Part shown: positions 23,731-35,908 of the stretch, piece by piece
How the letters are laid out: every line of letters starts with the position of its first letter
Numbering within the stretch: position 1 is the first letter of the stretch
Origin: Dactylis glomerata
Lineage: Eukaryota > Streptophyta > Magnoliopsida > Poales > Poaceae
Reading direction: 5' to 3'
Assembly (NCBI GenBank): GCA_007115705.1
Contig: QXEO01000411.1
Location: forward strand, 8,037,702-8,101,701
Length of the DNA: 64,000 nucleotides
The notes under the pieces: model-generated
Database searches by the model: none
What the model was told of the DNA's origin: nothing
What the model saw: the letters and a program-made list of their open reading frames with translations, nothing else
Position numbers and translations under genes: made by a program

Positions 23731-26331
23731 AGTTTAAGAGGGCGACTAGATACAAATAATTTAAGAACAAGCACAACCATAATCATGAATCAATCAATGA
23801 TAAACTTTGAGACTATGCACATTATACTCAGAATGGCAACTATGCTCTCTTAGACGGTGCATAAAGGTAGAAGGTGGAGACTCAACATAAAAGTAAAAGA
23901 AAGGGCCCTTCGCAGAGGGAAGCAGGGATTGCAAGTATTATAAACCTTCAAAAATTATGGTACTTACTAGATTTGAGCTCTCATTGCCCCGATCATAGGC
24001 ATCTTGAATGGTTAAAGTTAATGCGAGTACAATTACGAAGCATATGCTTAACAAATCATAAGTTGAAAACCTCGTGTCCCGTGAAGTACGAATACCCAAA
24101 CCTCATGCTACTCGACTTAGGTCCCAAGCAAGCTCTTGTCATTGTAAGTATACACGTATCATCGAAAACCGCCAACGGGGTACCTCCTGCCCGATGACAT
24201 GGAACAAGCCCACATTAAAATGACAGGACAAACAGACAATGAACACCTCGGCATCTCTTTTATTTGCCATTAGTATAGCTTTTTATTGTGAGATGCATCG
24301 TCGAATGTCCACTATGGGCATGCTGTAAATTTCCACCATGAATGATGCATGGCTTAGATTAGCGGCCCAGGTGTTTCTATAACACATATACAAACTCCAT
24401 GATCCCGCAAGCTCCCAACTTATTTCACATCGCGAGTATCCATAAACAAAAGATCACGATATCAACTCAAATGAGAGAAAGTGCAATGTTGAAAGCTTGC
24501 CCCATGACGGCATGGTTTGGTTAATTTCCAACTTACAACTTGCAAGCATAACATCAACATAAAAGAGCCATAATGTCAAAATTTTAAAAGCGAGAAAAGT
24601 AAAGCGTGCCGTCAGGTTCGTGAGAGCTTTACTGACTAATTTTCACATAACACCAAAAAGAGTTTAATTTGAAGGATAGATAAAAGCAAGTCAAATGTAC
24701 TTTGGATAGCAAATTGCTAATAGGTATGTATGGTGGACACATTGGAATAACTTGGTTTTTGGGAGTTGGATGCACGAGTTGAGCTCATACTCAGTACAAA
24801 ATGAAGGCTAGCAAAAGACTGGGAACGACCAACTAAGAGAGCAATAACGGCCATAATCATGCATAGCGACAAAACATCATTAAAAGAAGCATAAAATGGC
24901 ATCACATGTCAAAAACCAAATGATCATAGAGGCTTATGGCGACTTGTTAGAGTCAAACATGTTGTAAGCATGTGCCAAGTCAACCCAAATAAAGCATCAA
25001 GGAGAAAACCAAATAAATGCTTCCATATAATAAAAACAACACATGATTTTTTCAAAGGCTCATTAAGCAATCTCAGTCATTTCAGACAAGTCATGCTACA
25101 GCAAAAATCACTAAGCATACTATCAAAACGACATCAAGCATGGCATGCAAAAGTCTAAGCCGCAGTCTAAACAACCTCCTTTTTGTACCACTTTTTGCAT
25201 GAAACTTTTTTCTCTTTTCCAACACCATTCAAACCTTTTTGAAACAACTCTTTTGATGAAAACCAACATAGACCAGTGGCCTAAATACACCTTGATGCAA
25301 AGATATAACAAGATCTGAACAAAAATCAAGGCGAAAAATGAAAGCTAAACGCAGTTCCAGAAAAAGATAACACTCGTTGAACGATAAGAGTGAAAAATAG
25401 AGTGTTCTTGGCAAATGAAAAACGGAGTGCGTCTCCTCGAAAAGAAATTTGTTGGGGTCCAAACATTTATTGCAGCAAACAAAACAAAATAAAACTGAAA
25501 GCAAAAGTAAAGACGCTCCAAGAAAAATGCATAGTGCATGAAGCAATAAAAATATAGTGTGTTGAAAGGTGACCTGATTTTTGCCGATGAAGAAGGGGTG
25601 CCTCAGGGGCATCCCCAAGCTTTGACGCTTGTACCTCTTGGATATTTATTGGGGTGACATGGGCATCCCCAAGCTTGAGCTTTTGTCCATACTTCATCTC
25701 ATCTCATCACTCTCCATTCCCTACACTTGAAAACTTCCTTCATATAAAACTTCACACATTCTAGCTATTAACAACGTTAGCATAAGCATAATAGTAAATC
25801 AACCCTTTTGGTTCAGGTTTCAACCCAAAAACACCACATATAAATCATATACTACTGTAGCAACTTTCTCAAAAGTTCTGTGATCAAAAGAACTCAAAAA
25901 GAAAGCGATCGAGAGGCAAACACAAATAGTGGCAGAAATCTGTCAAAACAGAACAGCTGATAAAGGTCGACTTTTTTTAGGACCTTCTGTTGCTCAAATA
26001 GAAAAGTGCAAAACTAATGAAAGTTTGGATATAACCTGGGGCATATGCAAAAGAAATCTCAGATCAAAAAGACATTCTGAGAATTTTCATGAATTTTTAT
26101 GGTGCAGCGCAGAAATCTGTTTAAGGACAGCAACTTCCCCAAATCTTACCTCCCTCAAATTAGAGGTTCTTCTTGGCACAACAACGAAATAAAAATGATA
26201 AGGAGAGGTCATTACAGTAGTAATAACTTCTAAGACTCAAATAAAAGAAAAAGTACTGAAAAGAAAATATTGGGTTACCTCCCATGAGTGCTTTTCTTTA
26301 ACACCTTTGAGCTAGGCGCAGAAAGTGGAAA
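23731..26331 (-). other. A 3' non-coding domain
   Basis: 2.6 kb without a coherent reading frame, yet it aligns with the non-coding region of E2 (48106 onward) and partly with E1 (56550-58020). It includes two copies of the polypurine-like AAGCTTGGGGATGC on the minus strand (25609-25622 and 25663-25676). Conservation between three elements without coding capacity suggests a cis-acting role or simply shared ancestry. Confidence 0.6.
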
Positions 26332-27194
26332 TCAAGTAATATCAAGTGAAGCATTAAGATCTCCGGATGCCTTACGTCTTCCTTTCTTACCTTTGCTCTT
26401 AACTCTAGGAAAGACGTGACTATTGCAAGGTGGAGAGATGAATCTTATAGTGCATTTTCCCACATCTATAGTGGCGCCCAAGAGTTTTAGTAGAGACCTT
26501 CCAAGCATGATTTGTCTCTTTCCTACACATTCAATACAAGATAATCAGTAGATACCATGCTTCCTAGGATTTTTGTAAATACTCCTTCAGCTATTCCCAC
26601 GGGAAATATAGTGGCATTATTAGTAAGAGAAATTTATTCTCCTCCCTCAGAAAGCTTCCAAAGATTCAAAGATTCATAAACATCCTTTGGCATAAGACAA
26701 AATATAGACATAATATTACAACGAGCATGAAAAGTTTCACCACTGATGGTGATTTTCACCGTAGGGAACCAACTTGATGGTTCGGAATTTATTGGCACAT
26801 AATCATAATGCTCGCGCAAAGTACCATAGCAATTTTTTAAACAAGCAGTTTTAGTCTCAAGAGTATTAAGTCTAGTAAAAATGCTCACAAGAGAAGAATC
26901 AAAATCAGTCGGGAAGCTGTAAATTGTAATCAACTTTTTTATAATATTCAAAGCTTGATCTCCATCACAATGAAGGAAATCTCCACCCGCAGTAGCATCC
27001 AAAGCATATCTATAAGGAAGAGCAAGACTAAAGTAAAAGCCACTAAGAAGCAAACTCAAAGTCATTTTTGGTTTAGTTTTTCCATGGCAATCATAAATCC
27101 TAGACCAAGATTATTTGAAACTCTCCTCACTCTTTTGTTTGAAAGTGAAGATCATTTCCCCAGGCAACATAGCAACAGCAACTAAGCTAGACAT
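26332..27194 (-). pseudogene. gag: Degenerate gag/protease of A
   Basis: The minus-strand frame can be followed from an ATG at 27194 (MSSLVAVAM) through TAA at 27113-27111 and TAA at 26636-26634. At least one frameshift follows. The end of the frame resembles retroviral-type aspartic protease of Athila elements: LMPKDVYESL corresponds to the LMP..Y..L segment, and a later LGRSLL corresponds to the ILGRPFL flap-end segment. The catalytic DLGA motif that should precede LMP reads NIMSIFC instead, so the enzyme is dead. Most of gag appears shortened. This makes A unable to move without help. Confidence 0.65.
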
Positions 27195-27330
27195 AAAAAA
27201 CAACTTGAAGTAGGAACTAATTTTTTTGTATTTTTTTGATAAAACCATGCAAGTAAAAATATAGTAAAGAAAAACAATAACAAAGTAAAAGATTGAGCGT
27301 GAGAGACTCCCCTTGCAGAAATCTTCTTTC

Positions 27331-27348
27331 TCCCCGGCAACGGCGCCA
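27331..27348 (-). other. A primer binding site (tRNA-Asp)
   Basis: The minus strand reads TGGCGCCGTTGCCGGGGA, an 18-nt perfect complement to the 3' end of plant tRNA-Asp. It lies eleven bases after the LTR end. Confidence 0.93.
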
Positions 27349-27359
27349 GAAAAATTGCT

Positions 27360-28965
27360 TGATGGCGTATAGATTACACCCCGTTGGGAACCCCAAGAGG
27401 AAGGTATGATGGGCACAGCAGCAAGTCTTCCCTCAGTTGTGAAACCAAGGTTTATCGAACCAGTAGGAGAAAGCCAAACTTCAGAAGGTGATACATGTTA
27501 ACTTCATGAAAGCTCCGGACAATTTATAAGGCGCCTCATCCAGGGCTTTGCTTTGCACCAGCAGCAACATGGAACCTGCACACAACACAACCAAGAACTT
27601 TGCCCCAACTTACGATGAGGTTGTCAATCTCACCGGTTTGCTGTAAACAAAGGATTGAGCGTATCGAGTGGTAAAAGGTAATAGTATGCAAGTAAAAGAA
27701 ACAGTGCGAGTAAAAGTAAATGGTATAGCAATGTAAAGGAAATTGGACCAGGGTCCACAGTTCACTAGTGGTGTGATAAATAACAACATGCTGGGTAAAC
27801 AAATTACAGTTGGGAAATTTATAAAGTAAAGATAACATACATATGTCACGAGGATCACTATGAGATTCACTCTGGGCATTACGACAAAATACATAGACCA
27901 TAATCCAACTACATCTATGACTAATAATCCACCCTCCGAATGTTGTCCGAGCAAACATTGGGTATTAAGTTGCGAACAACGGATAATTGCACTAAGCAAT
28001 GTGCATAAAGTAAACAAAGCAAATGTCCTTGGACAAAAGAATGTTGTTTTCTCCCTAGTGACAACAGCACATCTACGACCTTAGAGGTTTCTGTCACTCC
28101 CCAATATTACTAGAGGCATGAACCCAACTATCGAGCATAAATACTCCCTCTTGGAGTCACTAGCATCTACTCGGCCAAGATATCTACTAGCAACAGAGAG
28201 CATGCAAGATCATAAACAACATAGAGATAACATAAAGATATATAATTCAGCACATCAACTTAACATAGTACCAATACTCATCGGATCCCAACAAACACAA
28301 CATGTAGAATTACATAAAGATGATCTTGATCATGTAGGGCAGCTCACAATATCTAAACATGAAGCACATGGCGGAGGATACGAACATCTAGCTACTGCTA
28401 TGGACCCGTAGTCCAAGGTAAACTACTCACACATCACTCCGGAGGCGACCATGTTGGTGGAGAAGGCCTCCGGCAGGGTGCCGGGGAGAGCTCCTAGATC
28501 CTCCCGATCTCGCGACGGCGACGGCGGCGGCTTGCCGTATGTTTTGAGGAAAAGCGATCCGTCCCTTAGGTTTTTCCTCTCGAGGGGAATATATAGGCGA
28601 AAGGGCAGCATTAGGAGGTGGGCCAGCTGGCCTCACCACTAGGTGGCGTGGCCAGGTGTTGGGCCACGCCACCCTATGGTGTGGCTGGCCTCTGGCCCCC
28701 CTCTGTCTCATCTTCGGTCTTCACGAAGCTTCGGTAAAAATAGGAGGTTCGGCTTTTGTTTCGTCCAATTCCGAGAATATTTCTTGTGCAGCTTTTCTGA
28801 AACACAAAAACAACAGAAAATAGGGAACTGGCACTGTGGCATCTCGTTAGTAGGTTAGTTCCGGAAAATGCATAAAAATTCCATGAAGTGTAACAAAACA
28901 CAAAGCAAATGGTGTGTAAACAAGCATGGAGCATCAAAAATTATAGATATGTTTGAGACATATCA
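27360..28965 (-). repeat. A 5' LTR
   Basis: 1606 bp, minus strand, starting TGATATGTCTCAAAC and ending CGCCATCA. It has the same layout as the E1 and E2 LTRs: a GC-rich hairpin in U3 (28634-28685), a TATA-like box about 39 bases further on, then a leader. No gene is present. Confidence 0.88.
28589..28595 (-). promoter_or_regulatory. TATA-like box of A LTR
   Basis: TATATAT on the minus strand, about 39 bases downstream of the U3 hairpin. The same spacing (37-40) occurs in E1 and E2. Confidence 0.65.
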
Positions 28966-30125
28966 ATAGGATGCTAAATACTTTGAAAAATATTGATGCC
29001 ATGCTATGATCACTTGGATAAAGTGTTTTGTGAACAAATTAAGAACTTCAACTAAAATGAATCACCTGGGTGGATTGGTTTGATAAGAGGAGGCGAGGTT
29101 GAGTGGCTCCTGGGACACATGCCTCGAGTGGATGTGTGCCCATGGCGTACACTTGTGGATTGCCACCCAGGATTAAAGAGATTACCATGTCTTCTCTGCT
29201 TTAGTGTACTTCTAGTGTAGCCTTATGATATTATGGGCTCTGTCTTGACAAACTAGGATGTGGGAGTTCAACTTGTGAGCAAGACATGAGATGGTAGCAG
29301 AATTGTAGGTGGGAACGGGTCTTGCTAGTATGGTTGATCTCTCCTTCTGAAAGGTTTTGTCTCATTCTATATGGGTAGAATGAGTCTTAAGGTGAAAGTG
29401 CACAACCCCTGCAGGGTGTAAAACTAATCGATTAGCCATGTCCCTGGTTATGGACAATTTGAGTCTCTAGACATGGAGTGTACGGAAGAATCTTATCACC
29501 ATTTCTGAATGCCTAAAACTTGTCTAGAAACCTCTAGGACAGGGGCTCAGAGCCATGCATTCCGAGGGGTAGTGGTTTTCTGTTGCTCCGGCTTTGTTGA
29601 ACTTCACCCAGAACTACATTCCCGGCCCGTATGTGGTGTATGGGAGATTGTTTCGACCTTTGAGAAATAAAATTTTGCAAAAATATTTTGAAAAGAGAAA
29701 TATAGGATAAAATTTGGCTTTATGCAAATTAGCCTATGAGATCCACCAGCCAGATATCATGTAGAATAGTTCTTTCACAACAGCCACCAAATATATGTCA
29801 TTTGCTAGTACATTATTGTACTGACCCCTTTTATTGGGGCTGCATATTCAAATCTACAGGTTTTTCGGATGAGGCACGATTAGTAGGATCTCGAGCCTAT
29901 ATTCCAACATGTCTGCATGTGGCACGTGATGAAGATGGAGGCTCATTGCTACTATGTTATTCCACTATGATTTTGTAAGGTTTGAACCATATGTAGTTGG
30001 ATCTACGTTATAATAATTGATACTATTGCAATTATTACTACATTTTGTATTGTGGTGCTATCAGTGATCCAGTGAATAGCACTTAACACAGGAGTTATAC
30101 CTTTTCAAAAAGGTAGGGCGCTACA
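28966..30125 (+). repeat. Element D': 3' third of an LTR of the D family
   Basis: This aligns with the last part of the D LTR (about 60590-61458), including CACCTGGGTGGA, the TGCATATTCAAA..ACAG|GT acceptor-like site (AG ending 29859) and the terminal AGGTAGGGCGCTACA at 30125. It begins exactly where A ends, and its first bases continue the D-family sequence, so A inserted into this LTR. The 5' part should lie to the left of A outside the window. What follows (TTGTATCAG) is not a proper primer site, so D' is most likely a solo or 3' LTR. Confidence 0.8.
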
Positions 30126-30581
30126 TTGTATCAGTTACATATATGTTTGTGGTAATTTCATATCAATAGAATTATATGAGTTTTTGATATTTGATTGAAT
30201 TCGCATACACTCCACACTTCGTTTATTTGAAACGATTTAAACACATTGTGCTAAAGTGTAAAACACACAAGTATTGATATTATGCATAAAAGATGTGTAG
30301 TACTTCATAAAGTTAAAGGAATCACTATTTTGTGATAAATTCTTTATTAAAGGATTTAGTAATTATTCGAATTACTATGTCAAGATTAAATTATTTGAAT
30401 TGTACAAATAGTTTAATAAAGAATAAAGAAAGATTTTAGCTAAGTCAAATTTGAATCGGTCAAAAATAAATAAGTTCAAAGTTTATGATTTGAGAGGAAA
30501 TTTGAAGAATAAGTTCGACAAATAATGCTAAACAATTCAAGTTGTTGAAAAGTTTGCATTAGAATCATATTCGAACGGACA
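30126..30581 (+). other. AT-rich decayed interior of copia element F, left of the Helitron
   Basis: 456 bp of AT-rich sequence with no frame. It continues on the other side of the Helitron (32885 onward) in composition. It is assigned to F by position only. Confidence 0.4.
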
Positions 30582-30879
30582 TCTATCTATTATTATATTA
30601 TTAAAACAACTAACAATGAACGGCTAAGATTTAATTTTGCAAAAGAATACAATTGAAAGGCTCAGATTTAATTATTTGGATCTACGAATAGTCGGTTCGG
30701 CAACACCTACGTAACCGTCCCAAGTAGAAAGAGTTAGCATCCTACACGCCATCCTAGGTAGAAAGAGTTAGCATGCTGCACGCTTGCCTATTGTGTTTGG
30801 CATGGACTCTTTGTATTGATCAGAAAACATATATGTACCGATCCAAAGCACCATGCAAACCAGTACCATGGATCAATAT

Positions 30880-31370
30880 GATCAACTCATACAAGATACG
30901 AAACATAATTGTTCTACTGGTCGTCGGAGCATCTGACGGCAGCATCTATGGTCCGGAAAGCCATGAAGGATCTGCGTGGGTTGGCGATGCCAGCCACGGC
31001 GACAGTAGCGTCGGCGACCATGAGACATAGGGGAAAGCCATGAAGGAGCTGCGTTGGTGGGTGACTCATGCAACGACGACGATAGCGGCTCCGGCACCAA
31101 CGCCAACATCACCAGAAATTATAGATGGCTCAAAACGGATCAACTCATACCAGAAACCAAGCATAATCATTCTGCTGGTCATCGGAGCATCTGGTGGCAC
31201 CGCGGCAGCATCTAAGGTCGGGAAAGCCATGAAGGATCTGCGTTGGTTGGCGATGCCAACTACGACGACAGTGGCGCCTACGAGACAGACTGACAGAGTG
31301 GGAAAGCCATGAAGGAGCTACGCTGGTGTGAGACTCCTGCAACGACGACGATAGCGGCTTCGGCAGGTAC
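30880..31370 (+). repeat. Direct duplication inside the Helitron
   Basis: Two units, starting GATCAACTCATAC at 30880 and 31138, run in parallel for about 220 bp (offset 258 rising to 272). Within each unit the motif AAGCCATGAAGGA..TGCG occurs twice, and a related fifth copy lies near 31465. Read in frame it gives GKAMKDLRW or GKAMKELRW, but stops separate the copies. The origin is not recognised. It could be a captured host fragment that was later duplicated. Confidence 0.65.
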
Positions 31371-31885
31371 CTACCTGGACACTGACGCCAAGTTGTCATA
31401 GGTTGAGGCCACACTTAAGACGACGCCAGCCTCGACGCAGCACCGGAAATCATAACAGAGCGGAACGCCATGAAGGAGCTCGGCCTGCAGCGATCCAAGC
31501 ACTCCGGTTGGTGTAACATGTAAGACACCAAGGCCATGCACTAGGAGATGCTCGGCAACCTCCACGGCGCCACCGTCGTCGTCCTACGCCCCAGTATCCT
31601 AGGATTACCTACTCGGATGGATGCAATGATCAATGGAACGAGGAACCCTCGACCGGCGGCGCGAGAGGCAGGCAAATAAATTAACGGATATGTGCATGAG
31701 TGTTGGAGGATTGACATGATCAGCATCAATGCACGCCAAGGAGAACCTTCATCTTAATTAGCTAATCTAAAGGATCACAAATTCAAGCTCCAAGTAAATT
31801 TCAGTACTACGTAGATCATAAGAGGTAGAAGATTATATTTTATATAAGATCCTAAACTAAAAATAAAGATCATTCTGTTAAGCTA

Positions 31886-32110
31886 TTCACAGATTTCGTG
31901 CACCTTGAGTAGATGTTTGTTATTAAAATTAGTCATTCAATTTATATGGGAATTAACCATAAACATAAGAGGTAGAAGTTCAATTTTATTATTCACATAT
32001 TTTGTGAACCTTGAGTAGATGTTTGTTATTAAAATTAGTCATTTAATTTATATGGGAATTAACCATAAACATAAGAGGTAGAAGTTCAGTTTTATATGAG
32101 ATCCAGAAAT
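31886..32110 (+). repeat. AT-rich tandem repeat in the Helitron
   Basis: A unit of roughly 110 bp containing GAGTAGATGTTTGTTATT, ATATGGGAATTAACCATAAAC and ATAAGAGGTAGAAGTTCA is present twice in near-identical form, with a third, diverged copy near 32140-32200. Confidence 0.7.
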
Positions 32111-32884
32111 AAAAATAAAGACAATTTTGTTAAGTTAATCAAGTTTGCGATTAATAAATGTTTGCATTAAATTAGTCGTTCGATTCATATGGGAAACAAA
32201 GAAAAACATCATGTAGCTTAAATTTGTAAAGAGCAAAAAGATATTTTTTTTGTTCGATAGCATGCAAACACTTACGAATGACTATGTTAATTGAGCATGC
32301 CTGAGATAATCAGCATGCATGGAATACTTAATTAGATATATGAAGGTAATTAAGCAGGTAACTGTGTTCAGCATGGTAGCAGAAGGCGTCCACGTGAGTT
32401 TGATGGGGCTGAGCTCAGGCATGCGAATTAGCGGCCGCTCACGACGTATGATATACTAGAATAACAAAATATATCCCTCTACCACAACTCTATGTTCAAT
32501 GCATGATGGATATATACCGATTAAAAGAAAACTGGACATGGGTCCAACTAATTATGTGATGCATGCGTGAGCGATGATTGTGCGGGAAGAAAAATAATGT
32601 TATAACTATAATATTAGATATTGGGTGTAATATGTCATGTCAGGTGCAATATTAGATATCGGGAAATATAGCTCATCAAAAAACAACATATATAAAACCG
32701 GGGAAAGAGTATGACTTGGAGAGTTGAGGAAAAACGTTATGATTTCCAATGAGTATGGACTTATAAGTAAATAGACACTTGGACAGTAGAGTGGAAGAGA
32801 AAAAAGTGCATGAATTATTTGATATGATAAGAAAACAAAGCGTACTCAAATCTAGCCGCGCAAATGCGCGGGTAACCCTGCTAG

Positions 32885-34825
32885 TTATTTATTAAAGAAA
32901 TAAATCATCCGTAGTGGCAAAATTATCATTTAAAGTGCACATTAAATAAACTCATTTTAGAATAAGTAGGAAGCCATATAAATAATACTATATGAGTTAT
33001 AGTGCAATTTATAAAAGATTCTGGGTTATTGAGATAATTCGAAGTTAGGAATTCTTCATAAAGGTCCTTATAAGATTAAGGACTTATCTTCTAAAACCAA
33101 AAGATGCAAATTTTGTCTTGCAGAAAATTTTGTGCACTTTAGAGAAAATGTTTTCTCGGTAGAGGTGTCAAATAGAAGAAAATAAAGGATCAATTAGAGT
33201 AATTGAATTAATCTTTATAATATTAGAATAGCATAGCGGAATAAGTTCTGGAGCGAAGGTCTATATTAGAAAACGGGAATTGATGATAGAGATCATGCAA
33301 TTATGTCCTTTGTTTAAATTAGATTCATTAATTTAAACTGCGCTAGTTCGCAAAGTGAAATTCATGATTTACTTGTCAAAAGTTTTGGAAACTAGACAAA
33401 CCTATGAACTATGAAGAATAGATGGTGGACCTAAATGCGAAAATAACTTAGAGTTATAATTAAAGATTTTATTTAACATGTAACTGTTATTCGATCTTAT
33501 TTAAGTATATTGTATTACTTAATTCTTCAAAATAATATCGGATTATGGATAATAAAATAAATCTTTAATGAATAAGACATAAAACACAATTTGTCTTAAA
33601 AGGTATTTAGACAAATTCATAAGATTGACTACAATGTGTAGCGGTGTTTGAAAGTCTTCAAATTCAAATTAGTTGTTAAACTTGCAAGTTCTTAAATTAG
33701 TTTAAGATATGGCAATGTTTAGCACATTTTTTAATTAATTCGCATTTAAGGCATCATGGTTTGATTTAAGAATCAAAGGATTTTTGGAGAAGCCCAAAAT
33801 TATCGAGATAAACCTATTTGTATTAAATTGAGTGGGAGTGATGAAAAATAGCTTTAATCTCACAATTATATGTAACAGTACATATTCCGAGTGGGAGCTT
33901 GGTTTATATGTAAGAGTACATATTCTAAGTGGGAGCTATGAAAAATTCATTTATGCAAAAGACATATTATGAATAAGTGCATCTGTATCATGATTATTAA
34001 TTGGAATTAATAAGTGGTGAAATTGACATCATGTTTAAGGCAAAATTTTAAAAGCATTAAGTCTAAATGTATGTTAGTCATAATTCTGAGAGTTTAGAAT
34101 GAGCAAAGTCAAAAGGAATTGACTAAATAAGAAACTATTGAGTTTGAACTCAATAATGGTTGACAGAAGCGTCTCATAGTTTGCGCTGTCCAAAACCATG
34201 TTTTGCATAAAAACAAACAATGCATCCCAAGTTCAAAAGTTGAAAGGCTAGGTAAAATAATGATGGGAGAATCACTAGACCAAAGAAAAGCCTGTCCTAT
34301 GAATCCTTTTGAAAGAACTAATAGGAATTTCTTGAAAAGTGAGAAGTACACTTTGTTCAGAAATTTGGGAAATTAACTCCATTAAAGACTAAGTGCAACA
34401 AAAGCGTGATTGGGACATTGAGATTGCATTTAGGCGACTTTGACTAAGTTTACATAAATTGAAAGCTACTCTGGTAGTGGCAAGTATAATGCTTTGTTAG
34501 AGAAGGTTTGACTTCTAGATGAGTGTGTATCTATTTTGTGTGGTTTATGAGAAAATCGAGGATTAATCAGACACCATTGCAAAACTAGAATACAAAGTCT
34601 CACTCTTCTACCAAACATTAAACTTAAAACAAACATCATGAGATGATGGTGGAATGTCATAAAGAGGATGACAAGTTGCAAAGAATATCAAGATCTGATT
34701 TGTGCAGATCGCTAAAGGTAGGTCCTCACATGCGTGCATGATCAAAAGACCACATGGATGATATGCTCAGTGATCGGTAAACAAAATGTAGCTAGATAAT
34801 TTGTACTCTAGTGCAAGTGGGAGAC
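32885..34825 (+). other. Decayed interior of copia element F
   Basis: About 1.9 kb of AT-rich sequence without a coherent pol frame. GTGGGAG motifs at about 33833, 33892 and 33930, and GTGCAAGTGGGAGA just before 34826, resemble the polypurine region of BARE/Angela-type copia elements. The last one directly precedes the LTR. I see no readable RT or integrase. Confidence 0.5.
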
Positions 34826-35713
34826 GGAAGGAATTATACCCTAGAGGAAAATAATATTGGACTTATTTGCATATTCCGTCAAGTTCATAATAAGTTTAGA
34901 ACTATGTCAATTAGAAACATTGACATGGGTGTAGTATTAAATGATTAGGAGTCCTCGGTAAAATCTAGGTTTACTGGTTCATTGATCAACTGATGATTGA
35001 GGTTTCCTGATCATGGTGCATTATAGCTGATTGGCGATGAGATCATGCCACTTGTTAATAGTGCCATAATGGACATTACCCACAGAATCAATTACAACAC
35101 GATTGTGTCATGATGTTCACATTGCAATATGAAGAAGTGTCACAACTTAGTCCTTAGAACGACAGGTTAATACATAATCACTACTTTTGGAAAAAACTCT
35201 AATTGGATCAACCGTCTTCACGTAACTGGTTGACTGAAAAGGTGTCTCTTGGGTTCTCCAAAGTGGTGGGTAGAGGAGTATAGACAAAAGCGGGATTTCC
35301 TCATCTACATGATATATATGGTACTCTGGGCCCACTTAGTGAGAATACATCAATGCTGCACAGCATGTGACTAGGTCACAAAGATGGACTATCACGGACG
35401 AGTTGAACAGCATTGCTGATAATAAGATCGAACCAGGTATTGGCGAATACCAATGATCAGAGGCAATACTAGTATCAACGAAGCAAAGGGAATAGATTAT
35501 TGACATTTACAGTTCAATGACTAAAAGAAATTCATAGAATGCATAGGGGTCTTCACGGATTTCCTTGATCCGACTAAAGGTCATTTATTGGAGAAGAGGT
35601 CTCGGTAATGTCTGTCGTGTTCTCAAACCATCGGGTAACACACTTAAGGGATCATGATGCTAGAGACATTTTGGTATTATCCAGAAACACCGTGTGATGT
35701 CATATCAAAGAGG

Positions 35714-35839
35714 GGAATGGTTCCAACTAAGTCCGAAATAGTTTCAGTGGAGTCCGAAATAGCTTCCGTGAAATCCAGAATAGTTTCGGTGGAGTCCGGA
35801 ATGATTCCGACAAAGTCCGGAAGTGTTTCGGAGTAGCGG
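35714..35839 (+). repeat. 21-bp tandem repeat in F LTR
   Basis: About six diverged copies of a 21-bp unit of the type GAAATAGTTTCAGTGGAGTCC. The unit stays open in frame as a 7-residue repeat (SEIVSVE-like), but the frame belongs to an LTR and no protein is inferred. Confidence 0.8.
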
Positions 35840-35908
35840 GGAATTAATTATGAGTTACTTAATATTAATTATATGAATTAATATTTATTTAATTAATAAA
35901 GCATTATT

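Larger units (their letters stand above)
23731..28965 (-). mobile_element. Element A: Athila-type gypsy element, minus strand, 5' part
   Basis: The LTR (28965 to 27360 on the minus strand, TGATATGTC...CCATCA), a tRNA-Asp primer site, a gag-protease remnant and a long non-coding stretch follow in order. The element is cut at 23730 by the insertion of B. Its 3' part, with the second LTR, must lie beyond B to the left of the window. The non-coding stretch is homologous, in opposite orientation, to 48106-50700 of E2. A sits inside the D' LTR with right flank ATAGG (28966-28970). It has no pol in the visible part. Confidence 0.85.
30582..32884 (+). mobile_element. Non-autonomous Helitron
   Basis: It begins TCTATCTATTATTATA after an A and ends CTAG before a T, as expected for insertion between A and T without target duplication. 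Near the 3' end a perfect 6-bp hairpin CCGCGC AAAT GCGCGG (32856-32871) lies nine bases before the terminal CTAG, the hallmark Helitron terminator. The 2303-bp body has no Rep or helicase motif. It carries a GC-richer, internally repeated segment at about 30880-31560 that may be captured sequence, and AT-rich tandem repeats near 31886-32110. The host is the decayed F element. Confidence 0.85.

Noticed and set aside
30126..30138. TTGTATCAGTTAC after D' as a primer binding site
   Set aside because: It differs from TGGTATCAGAGC in key bases and spacing and is followed by no gypsy interior. D' is better taken as a solo or 3' LTR.
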